Source of the DNA: Physocladia obscura
Taxonomy: Eukaryota; Chytridiomycota; Chytridiomycetes; Chytridiales; Chytriomycetaceae
Reading direction: 5' to 3'
Assembly: GCA_027596945.1 (NCBI GenBank)
Contig: JADGJH010000297.1
Coordinates: 1 to 12,334 of the forward strand
DNA length: 12,334 bases
The notes under the pieces were generated by a model. The model did not search any database, had not been told where the DNA came from, and was given only the letters and a program-made list of their open reading frames with translations. Of the stretch, positions 1 through 7,706 are shown piece after piece (the first letter of the stretch is position 1; every line of letters starts with the position of its first letter). The position numbers were made by a program, and so were the translations under genes.

Positions 1-18
1 TTTTTTTTTTTTTTTTTT
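1..18. repeat. Poly-T run at contig start
   Basis: Eighteen T residues open the window. With the similar run at the other end, it is most simply a place where assembly stopped in a homopolymer. It could also be the poly(A) tail of a reverse-oriented retroelement or cDNA-derived piece, but nothing next to it supports that. Confidence 0.7.
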
Positions 19-609
19 CAACATTATTTCATATGATCTGAGAATCATCCAGATGTTCAAAGAGTGGTTGACTGTATGGAGCAGTTGAAAGCTGAAAGCA
101 AAATTGTTTTCAACAGTGGGGTCACAGTTGATAGTGGGGCAGTTGAGATGAGGCCCAAAACTATTTGTGCCAGAATTTCATGTTTTGCTTTCATTTTTAG
201 TTTGGCACAGTATTTAAATAAAGGGGCAGACTTTATTAATCTCTTTTATTGCCATGAGAATCTTTGTTTATATGTTTTAACTCATGCATACAGGTGTTGT
301 CACAATATCAACTTATGGTTTTGACAGTGAGCTACAGCTTTGAACAAATAGGCCAAAGCTAAAAATCTCATATTTGTGGCATGGCCAAAATGTTTTGATG
401 GCAATATAATTTATCACTGAGACTGTGGAAGTGGGCTTGAGAAAACTTGAATGCATCAAAGAGGCTAAATGCACATGTATCATGTGATGATGCATATTAA
501 AATAATGATCTGTCCTATACTGAAAAAGACTTCTGCAACCAAAAATTTCTGGACTATTTAAAGAAATTGGTAAGTGATTGATTATGTATTTTTTCTTTCT
601 GTTCTTTTA

Positions 610-618
610 TTGTATGCC
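610..618 (+). repeat. Left 9-bp target-site duplication of the MITE
   Basis: TTGTATGCC lies directly before the CAGGG end of the MITE. It is repeated exactly at 814-822, directly after the other end. Confidence 0.85.
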
Positions 619-813
619 CAGGGGGGGACTGAAATGCAAAAATGGATTGTTCAACTTCATAAACCCACCACCAACACCAACTTCAATTACATGAATACAA
701 CTGAGATTACACCCATGGTGTTTTTTTTGTGCGTGAGGTGTTGGTGGTGGTTTGAAGCCATTTTTGCATTTTGTTTCACAAAATGTGAAATAAAATTGAT
801 CAGTTCCCCCCTG
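619..813. mobile_element. 195-bp MITE with terminal inverted repeats and 9-bp TSD
   Basis: The two ends are inverted copies: 619-631 (CAGGGGGGGACTG) and 801-813, which on the other strand reads CAGGGGGGAACTG. Further inward, 634-645 (ATGCAAAAATGG) pairs exactly with 758-769. The ACC-rich block at 661-678 pairs with 737-753, with one base extra on the left. The right arm has about 30 extra bases (770-800) around a small palindrome, TTTCAC..GTGAAA, at 775-791. Perfect 9-bp direct repeats flank the whole. There is no credible coding capacity, so it depends on a transposase elsewhere. A 9-bp duplication with long terminal inverted repeats is typical of Mutator-like elements. A CAGGG terminus is more typical of hAT elements, which make 8-bp duplications. 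The superfamily is therefore left open. Confidence 0.85.
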
Positions 814-822
814 TTGTATGCC
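814..822 (+). repeat. Right 9-bp target-site duplication of the MITE
   Basis: TTGTATGCC immediately follows the CCCCTG end and is identical to 610-618. The base outside the repeat differs between the two sides (A before the left copy, G before the right copy), so the duplication is 9 bp and not longer. Confidence 0.85.
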
Positions 823-1255
823 AACATTTATTAAAAAAATGCAAGCAATGAAGGATTTGTTTCAATATCTTCCATCTGAAAATCTGCCTAACTTTCCATA
901 TTCAGATAGATGTCTCACAGAAAGCAAGAAGGTTGTGTTGTGGCAGGGACTATTTCACTATACCTCAAAATTCCTTACCAATCAATAAGTTGTTAACATA
1001 ATTTGTTCATCAGACATGAATTTTTTGTTAAAACATCAAGTATTGAAACATGCAGGTAACTTAGAGTTAACCAAATGGCCAGTAATTATTAAACAAGTAA
1101 TCAGCTCAAAAGGATGATGTATCTATTTTCAATTAACCCTTTCAGACAAATAAAAAAATTACTTGGAGAAGCAAAACAAGAAAAGAAGTTTAAATGAAGC
1201 AATGGTAGAAGACTCAATTCAGATTTTCAATGGTCCGTCTGATTTGAATTTATGA

Positions 1256-2208
1256 GACAAACTTGGAAGTTAAATTTTTTCCATTTCCATTGCATAATTT
1301 CTTGGTCATGTGCCTGTCAAATAAAAAATTTTCTTCCAATTTCATATAAAATCGTTATTAAATCTCATATAGTGCGTTCAGTTTGTATATCAAAATATAA
1401 ATCATTATATTTAACAACTAGACAGGTTGTAGTCAATCTGGATACTGGTGATGTAAATTAGACCATTAATCTAGTTTTCTCCAAGAATTTTTCAAGCCTC
1501 CCATTACTTTCAAGAACTCAAAAACAGTTCATATAATTTCCAACCATTTTTCTTTTGAAGTGTCTTTCATTCTTTTTCTTTCTTTTCTTTCTATTCCAAA
1601 AACTACTCAAACCCAACTCGTTTCTTTATTTTATCATTGGTCTTATTAAATAAAACTAAGATGTTATTAAGTATGACACTTTGACTCCAACTATAACTCA
1701 TACTTCTATCTCAAACTCTTATCATTTAGTTTTGAGATGACAAGTATTGAATTAGTTGACTCAACCTTACCATTCTTTTCTTCAATTTACTGGAACCTTA
1801 CACTTGTTCCCCAGCTACTATTTTGCAATTTATTTCAACTGAAATGCCAACAGGTCAAATAAATTCAAGTTTTGCTAGAAAAAAAGATAGATCCAAGTTT
1901 AACAGCTATTCAGCCTTTTCATAATGTTCAGTATTAAAGTGTCTTTGATTTGCCAGTTTCAGCTTCTACCACAAAGTTCAACCCTCAATAATTCAATAAT
2001 GTTATAAATCAATTATTTTTGAAGGTTCAACAAGTGAAAGAATATTCAATTGGAATTAAGTTAAAAAAATACTGTCAATACATAATTTTCAACATCTGAA
2101 TCAAATCAAACTAGTAAAAAAATCTTTTGAAATGAGAGATCAGGCTGACTATTGAATTTAACTGTTTACTTTCTGAAGATTGAATGGCAATTTGACAATG
2201 ACTTGTGT
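1256..2208. other. AT-rich gene-free stretch
   Basis: There is no ORF with a recognisable domain. The stretch contains a pyrimidine-rich tract around 1560-1600 and short open runs that look vaguely protein-like on the plus strand at about 1730-2090 (for example LLEKKIDPSLTAIQPF near 1880), interrupted by many stops. These could be a further part of the decayed sequence upstream, but no splice sites or family support this. Confidence 0.5.
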
Positions 2209-2377
2209 AAAATCCGCAAATGTTTGTGAACACTGAGACTCACAACCCATCCCAAGTACAATAAAACAAATAATAGACACTTTGACACTGTTTTTGCAAT
2301 TCCGCAACAATTAGTGAATTGCCACCAAAATCCCCAAATCTCCGCAAACCTACCCCAAGCGCAATAAAATAAATAAT
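2209..2377 (+). repeat. Diverged direct repeat pair, offset about 103-118 bp
   Basis: Two related blocks occur in the same orientation. One contains AAAATCCGCAAATG at 2209-2222 and a CCCAAG/ATAAAACAAATAAT block at 2241-2274. The other contains AAAATCCCCAAATC at 2327-2340 and the matching block at 2344-2377. By hand count the second blocks agree at 26 of 34 positions. The pair looks like an old local duplication. No coding role is evident. Confidence 0.6.
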
Positions 2378-3030
2378 TAAATATTCTTAGCATTGTCTCC
2401 ATTGCTGATTCTGGACAGCTGATGAACATTGGTTATTTGTATTTGTTTTGTCTCTTTGTTTGGGGGTGTTGTTATTTTTGTTGCTGTGCTTCTTCAGTGT
2501 TCAATAATGTATTCTTATTAAATATGTTTTTATTTTTATTGAATATGTATTTATTGAGAGCAATCACTCCATAAAAGAAAGCAAAAGATGATATGGAAAA
2601 GTCAATAAAAAAGAGTCAGGAGATTAAATATGTCATGCAAATATTTCAAAGGTAGGATAAAGATAAGTGCCATTTTTGTTCTGTGAATCGCCCCCCCACT
2701 GATAAAATGACCCCTGCAACCCATAGACTTATGTATTCAATCTTCCCTTGCCAAAACTGTTTCTTGCACACAATCATCCAATTGGAGCTTCTTCATTGAC
2801 AGGTGAATAATTTCAAACTTGAATATTTGCTTGTGTAGCATTCTAAATTTGTGGCAGCATAAAAATTCAGACAGTGAAGGTTTTCAATCTGTTATCCATT
2901 CTTTTTGGTCATCTGACCTAATTTCTATTTATTTTGTTTTCTTTCTGCGTTTCCGCTCCTGCTCCATTTTCTCATCATACCAAACGCACATTTTCTATCT
3001 TCGTTCAAATCAGCCCTTTACAACCCAAAT
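2378..3030. other. AT-rich gene-free stretch downstream of the permease
   Basis: No supported gene. It holds a short near-repeat (TTATTAAATATGTTTTTA against TTATTGAATATGTATTTA, about 2515-2555) and a run of seven C at 2691-2697 close to ACCCCTG. Open frames around 2819-3052 have no recognisable domain and sit in the presumed 3' flank of the permease on the opposite strand. Confidence 0.5.
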
Positions 3031-3032
3031 TT

Positions 3033-3038
3033 TTTATT
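3033..3038 (-). promoter_or_regulatory. Candidate polyadenylation signal of the permease
   Basis: The minus strand reads AATAAA about 75 nt beyond the permease stop codon, the usual distance for a 3' end signal. In DNA this AT-rich the hexamer also occurs by chance. Confidence 0.4.
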
Positions 3039-3111
3039 GGAGAAAATATTGAAAAACTACAAAACGAACTAATAGAAAAAATGAAAAAGACAGTAATCCA
3101 TGAATATCATA

Positions 3112-4910
3112 TTAGAACAGTTTGTACATTATCTTTGCTTTCCACTCGGCAAAGTTTGTGGGCTTTAAAGCAATGGCGTCAGCTGCCGCCCTGTCTTCAG
3201 GTGTTTCAATGAGAGTATTGCCTTCAAAATCCATCTCATCGTATGAAACGAGTCTCATTGACCCAGGAACAAAAATTCCATATCCGAAATATAGACAAGC
3301 AGTGATTGGAATTCCTGCATAGGTCCAAGAGTTATTCATCCACCAAGACAAATTGAAAAATTCGTCTTGAGACATTCCATTGGTATCGAATGCAGAGGTA
3401 AGCATAAAAAATGTGTCAACGATTCCAATGATAATGGATATGTAGTTGAACCATGGAAAAAAAGGCGCGATATATGGTAGATCTTTCAATTTGCGGCCCT
3501 GAGCAATATAACCAGCACGAAATCGTAAATGTGTTATCGATACCATCATCCATGCCAACATAGTGGAGAAGGAAACAAATCCGGTCAGAAAGTTAAAAAC
3601 GTTTACGGAACCGTCTGGACCTGAAGCATAAGACGCGCCAATTCCAACAAGACCAACAATCATAATTGCGATTACTGAATTTACAGGAACACCACGTTTG
3701 TCAATTTTTCCAAAAATTCGTGGGGCTTGACGCTCCTCAGAGAGCCGGAGAAGCGTTCGTGCACACGCATAAATGCTTGAGTTTGATGCCGACAATGCAG
3801 CAACAATTGCGGCAAAGTTAATAAATTCGGCGGCGAAAGAAATCCCAGCAGATTCCAGTACATATACAAAAGGGGACGCTGACCAGGTAGCCATAGGATT
3901 AAGAAGAACTCCAACAAAAAATATCGAGCCAACGTAGAAAATCATGATTCTCCAAAAAGTTCCAGTGATAGCCCGTGGCACTGACAAGCGCGGGTTTTCA
4001 GCTTCACCAGCTGTCAGTCCGACAAGCTCTGTTCCTCCGTATGCGAAGAATCCAGTTGTAAAAGCAGCGCCAACATTTACAAATTTTGAGATTGGAGTGT
4101 CTCCAACAATAGCTGGATTTCAATTCGAGAACCAAAGAGGCCCAGTTCCAGTTCCGATCCCGAACCACAAAAAAAAGGAAATAATTATGAAAATAACAAT
4201 CGTCAAAGCCTTGATAAGAGAAAGAATAAACTCGGTTTCAGCAAATCCCCTAACACTGATAAGATGCAAAGTAAATAGCGGGAACATGAAAATGAGAGAC
4301 ACAGCCCAAGAAGGAATTGTGCTTGTTGGCACCCAGAATTCAAAGAGAGACGCTACTCCAGCCATTTCGGCTGGAAAAGTGAGGGCCCAATTCCACCCTG
4401 TCAGAAGTCGAAATTAGTCTGATCACATGATATGGCAAATTTACAAAGTTACAATAATTCCACCCAGACATGAAACCAAATGCTTTCGAAACAAAACGAT
4501 TTGGAAACGCAGAAAAGGCGCCTTCAACTGGAATAAAAGTCGCCATTTCTCCCAGAGAAGTAACGACGCCGTATACTTGAAGGCCAGTTAAGGAAAAGGT
4601 TATCAACGCGCCTAATGGGCCGGCGCCGCGAATCGCATCGCCCGACTTGAGCAACAATCCTGTTCCAATAGTTCCGCCAATGGCAATCTGTTTGTGGGTT
4701 ATCAGTCTGGATGGTTACGCCACACTCGTCATACACAAGACAAGTGATGCAAGAAAACGCGAAAGTATGAAGTACAACACAAACCATTTCCAGGTGTCGC
4801 GCCTTTAATTTACGATGTAGACCACCGCCAGACGGTATGTCCAGCATAAAAATTCCAGATGATACTCCTCCGTCTTTACTCATTGCATCACTGCTCATCT
4901 CTTCTGTCAT
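3112..4910 (-). CDS. Amino acid permease (YAT/APC family), 3 exons, in-frame TGA at codon 213
   Basis: This is a plasma-membrane amino acid:proton symporter of the fungal YAT family in the APC superfamily. Exons (minus strand) are 4910-4785, 4687-4453 and 4397-3112. The introns of 97 nt (phase 0, GTTTGT..ACAG) and 55 nt (phase 1, GTAACT..ACAG) join into 549 codons, a normal family length. Residues 1-42 are the cytosolic tail ending LHRKLKARHLEM. The first membrane segment follows with the glycine motif IAIGGTIGTGLLLKSG (43-58), then the PVEGAFSAFPNRFV loop (95-108), the splice-restored NYWWNWALTFPAEM (119-132) and the YAT hallmark GTELVGLTAGEAENPR (242-257). The hydrophobic profile fits about 12 membrane segments, with a short acidic cytosolic C-terminus. 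Codon 213 (4122-4120) is TGA between WFSN and NPAIVG. Reading continues perfectly on both sides, so it is a recent nonsense change, a sequencing error, or less likely recoding. Exon GC is clearly higher than in the flanks. Substrate range cannot be told from sequence. Confidence 0.93.
4398..4452 (-). other. Permease intron 2, 55 nt
   Basis: GTAACT donor and CTGACAG acceptor on the minus strand, phase 1. Removal turns a frame that runs into stops into NYW/WNWALTFPAEM, a conserved permease motif, so the boundaries are well supported. Confidence 0.9.
4688..4784 (-). other. Permease intron 1, 97 nt
   Basis: GTTTGT donor and CAAACAG acceptor on the minus strand, phase 0. Removal joins ARHLEM to IAIGGTIGTG, which is how this family continues into its first membrane segment. 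Confidence 0.88.
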
Positions 4911-5102
4911 TCAAAAATTATCTGGAAAAAATTACTTCTCCAAACGAAAAGAAAGTCAAGCCGACAGACTTGGATTTATTACTGCTTTTTGCAGTCCACT
5001 TCAAATTGCCTTTTCCGTCCATGGATGGTTTAATCTATTAAAACAGCTCTTTCCAGCCAAATAGAAAAAATAAAGTTGCGTTTCAGATTTGGCCAAAATG
5101 GC

Positions 5103-5114
5103 GATAGGCTGATA
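5103..5114 (+). promoter_or_regulatory. Paired GATA sites upstream of the permease
   Basis: Two GATA tetramers (5103-5106 and 5111-5114) lie 4 bp apart, about 190-205 bp upstream of the permease start codon. Fungal amino acid permease genes are commonly controlled by GATA-type nitrogen regulators that bind paired GATA sites. The motif is short and could be chance. Confidence 0.25.
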
Positions 5115-5348
5115 GTCACAAAAATATAATAAAGCATTAAAAAAATGCCACCGTTGATGAAGTGCAATTGCGGCAGCTACAAAGATTGATTTTTTTGCAC
5201 TCAAAGAGCAAAACTTTGATTTCCTTTGGTTAAAGACATCACGATTCATTTCATTTCACGTCAACAAGCAATAACTCCTTTCAACAACTTCATTTTTAAG
5301 ATTTGTTCAATATCTAAAAAACAGTTTGTTAAAGTAGCTCAAATAGAT

Positions 5349-5468
5349 CCTAATATATTTGAGAGCAATACTGTCAACAAGACAGTGCAAACACAAGATA
5401 ATAACAACAAAACTTGCCTAATATATTTGAGAGCAATACTGTCAATAAGATAGTGCAAACACAAGATA
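5349..5468 (+). repeat. Two-copy tandem repeat, 68-bp period
   Basis: A 52-bp block (5349-5400, starting CCTAATATATTTGAGAGC and ending ACACAAGATA) is repeated at 5417-5468 with two substitutions (CAACAAGACAG against CAATAAGATAG). The 16 bp between copies are not part of the match. High identity implies a fairly recent local duplication. The first copy is open in one plus-strand frame, but no domain is seen. Confidence 0.9.
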
Positions 5469-5870
5469 AGTAAAGATGAGGTAAGGGAAATGATGAAATA
5501 TCATAAAGAAGAGATGAGGACACAAATACCAATATCCAATCACAGTTTCAATTACTTCAACATTGTAGTTTTCTCTTCAGTTAACTGTAAATACTGTTTT
5601 CATGATTTTAATTTTCATTAATATCATTAGCGTACACCAATTGTGCAAGTATTATTGTGGGTGTTGAACCAAGTTGAAATTCCGTAGTTCAAGTAGTCAT
5701 GACAAATTCTCCTACTGCAGTCTTCTTTTTTTTAGCACATCTACATGGGAATGCTAATCTCAAATCAACAATCAGCTTTAACATTAATTTGCTTGCAGAC
5801 TTCAAGCAATTGATTTTCAACATTACTAAAGTAAAAGAACTATTTCATTGTCAGGTTTAATTTTTTTGAT
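5469..5870. other. AT-rich gene-free stretch
   Basis: No ORF of note, no repeat beyond short A/T runs and no structured RNA that I can recognise. Confidence 0.5.
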
Positions 5871-5875
5871 ATTTG

Positions 5876-6226
5876 TCAACAAACCACTTTTAACAAGTTG
5901 GGCCATGTTTTTTGAATAGCTGCTGCTGCCATCAACGATTTACTCCTTTTCCAGCTTTGTATTGACTGATCCAGCTTGAAATAGTTGATGGCTGCTTGCC
6001 AAACAACTTTGTTGTTTGAATTTGCTGCAGTTTTTGGTAGTAGTATGCATAGATAGAGCAGCATTCTGTCATTGGTTGGCAACAGCGCAATTTTCAGGTG
6101 TGATTTTATATCAAAATCACAATATTTACAATATAATGTTATATTCCACAGGTGAGTCCTTTTCATAAAGTATTTAACCCTGAAAACTCTAAGTAATGGC
6201 CTATGAAACTTAGGGGCATGGGGCAT
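5876..6226 (-). CDS. Unrecognised 116-codon ORF, doubtful
   Basis: The frame begins with a true ATG and has 116 codons without a stop, which is long for DNA this AT-rich. The product is basic and mixed in composition, with WQAAINYFKLDQSIQSW near residues 80-96. I recognise no domain, signal peptide or clear membrane segment. It could be a fragment of another transposon gene, an exon of a larger gene, or chance. There are no linked exons or 3' signals that support it. Confidence 0.22.
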   Translation of the reverse strand: MPHAPKFHRPLLRVFRVKYFMKRTHLWNITLYCKYCDFDIKSHLKIALLPTNDRMLLYLCILLPKTAANSNNKVVWQAAINYFKLDQSIQSWKRSKSLMAAAAIQKTWPNLLKVVC

Positions 6227-6238
6227 GTAATTTTTAAT

Positions 6239-7370
6239 AAGAAATTCATTTATTAAGATGAAACTGCAAAAGGTTCAAAGTGGAAAAATAGGAGAAAAGT
6301 AATGTGACAAGTTGGGGAAAATGTTTCAGAAAAATTTCTGTTATTTAAGTAACAGAAAGTTATCTTTGTGATTTTTACAGTTTTTACTGAAACAAAGGTA
6401 TAATGATTATTATTTAAATAAAGTACAGTTTATACTGAAACACACAAAGTTTATTTTACATTGTTTCTCAACAAGTGTCAAAATTTTTTTTAAATTTAAA
6501 ATTGTCCTCAATCTTTTCACTTTATTGAACACACAACACAGGGATCATAAAAGGATTGCATTGATCAGAAAAAAAAAGTGCAGCTGAAGCAGAAGGAGAA
6601 AAAAGATAGAAAGAAAAAAACTGAAAAAGGAGAGACTAAACTCTGCTGCCCAATTACAAAATGCAAACAGATATAAATTAAAGTAAAATAGCTGAAATTC
6701 TGAAAGAAGCAGCAAAGTAAGAGACCATCATAATTAGTTTGAAATTTTACATGCCATTTTTTGTATTTTTTGCACAGGAATACCATCTAGCACTTTTTTT
6801 CATTACAAATACAAGTTCAAGAAAGGTATAAATAGTGATTAGCCACCAATCACCAATATAAATCAAAACTTTGAACTTCAATCACAGAGAGGGGGTAGCA
6901 TCTTTTTTTGGAACTAACCAACAATAAATCAAATAATTCATGTCTCAGTAAAAATCTCAGGTACCACTTCTAACCTAACCATCATGTTTCTCCATATATT
7001 TTGGCATAGTATCTTGTTACAAAATTGATGAAATCAACCTGTCCCATTGAGTGGTGAGACAATAACTGAGCTTGTAAGAATAAACAAATACTTTCACTTC
7101 TATGTCACTTAATTATTGAAGTCCATGAGAATGATCTGGATTGTTGCAATCTCTATTTATGTATGGTAATGATTTTCAGCAGAATTCTCTTATCTTTATT
7201 CCAGATTTTCCATTGGAAAACTTCCAATGCTGGGATAAATGAAAAAGACAAAATGTCTTATTATTTTATTATTACTGTAGCATGTGCATATTATTACTGT
7301 TTGTTTTCTTAGAATACAGGATGATTCAAAAAATTTGATGTAGTTACTGGGTATGTTTTTTGTCCAAAAT
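6239..7370. other. AT-rich stretch, probable site of the lost N-terminus of a Myb-like gene
   Basis: The coiled-coil remnant at 7371 should have been preceded by a SANT/Myb domain here if the element matched its neighbour at 9116. I cannot find one. The sequence has purine-rich pieces at 6560-6640 and many stops in all frames. The left end of the degraded Harbinger element probably lies in this stretch but no terminal repeat is visible. Confidence 0.4.
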
Positions 7371-7571
7371 GAAAAGAAAGCAAAAGACAAAAGGGAAAGT
7401 AGACAGGAAGAAAGTAGACAGGAAGAATGGGAAGAATGAGAAGCACAGCAAAGGATGGAGATGGAAGGATTCAAGATGGAAGCAGAAGAGTGCAGGGAAG
7501 AGTACAAAATTGAGATGATGCAACTGGAGCTATTGCTAAAAAAAGCAAACAGTGGTCATGAGAAAGATTGA
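7371..7571 (+). pseudogene. C-terminal coiled-coil remnant of a Harbinger Myb-like protein
   Basis: One plus-strand frame reads as a charged Glu/Lys/Arg/Met-rich helix, with EAQQRMEMEGFKMEAEE and then YKIEMMQLELLLKK just before the TGA stop at 7569. An in-frame TGA interrupts it at 7437. Myb-like partner proteins of PIF/Harbinger elements typically end in such a helix. The piece also faces a Harbinger transposase remnant tail to tail across 135 bp, as in the better preserved element at 9116-11246. A perfect 15-bp tandem duplication (GAAAGTAGACAGGAA, 7395-7409 and 7410-7424) lies inside it. The SANT domain is not detectable, so the assignment depends on the context. Confidence 0.55.
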
Positions 7572-7706
7572 ATTTTTGTTTATTTATTTTTTTCTGAATT
7601 ACTTTCTCTGTTAAAATTAAAATATTATTATTGAAGCTTTTTTTTTATCACGTATATTATTATTGAAATTATTAAAATTATTTACTGATTATTTATATTA
7701 TTTAAA

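Larger units (their letters stand above)
37..1255 (+). pseudogene. Decayed multi-exon coding remnant, family not recognised
   Basis: No family is recognised, but several stretches read like protein and connect through plausible splice sites. Exon 1 reads openly from about 37 and contains VVDCMEQLKAESK. It may end at 166 (weak donor GTGCCA), with an acceptor TACAG at 289-293. Exon 2 begins CVVTISTYGFDSELQL and continues in the same frame to LKISYLWHGQNVLMAI. It is broken by TGA at 341, TAA at 407, a frame change near 446-456 and TAA at 498. It then reads SYTEKDFCNQKFLDYLKKL up to a strong GTAAGT donor at 570. A phase-matched acceptor (AAG, 851-853) leads to FQYLPSENLPNFPYSDRC and, in one frame, on to 1255 with stops at 986, 1115 and 1151. 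The intron (570-853) contains the MITE at 619-813; without it and one TSD copy the intron would be about 80 nt, normal for this window. The size and number of lesions suggest an old transposon or host pseudogene. That it was coding is inference from frame continuity and splice sites. Confidence 0.42.

Noticed and set aside
64..324. 86-codon ORF as an independent gene
   Set aside because: It has no ATG at its start, and its second half looks like intron with an acceptor at 293. I treat its first half as an exon of the decayed gene instead.
2691..2717. CCCCCCCACTG and ACCCCTG as ends of another hAT-like MITE
   Set aside because: No matching inverted end and no flanking duplication could be found within the window; the apparent partner near 112 (CAGTGGGG) lacks a shared target site.
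4120..4122. Nuclear reassignment of UGA to Trp
   Set aside because: Only one TGA falls at a plausible Trp position in a sound host gene. Trp is TGG elsewhere in the permease and DUF885 exons, and TGA stops in the transposon relics do not fall at conserved Trp sites.
3944..4417. 157-codon plus-strand ORF
   Set aside because: It is antisense to permease exon 3, whose frame carries the conserved family motifs. It is a shadow.
7196..7507. 103-codon Ser-rich minus-strand ORF
   Set aside because: It is the complement of the purine-rich coiled-coil remnant, which explains its Ser/Leu/Phe-rich composition.
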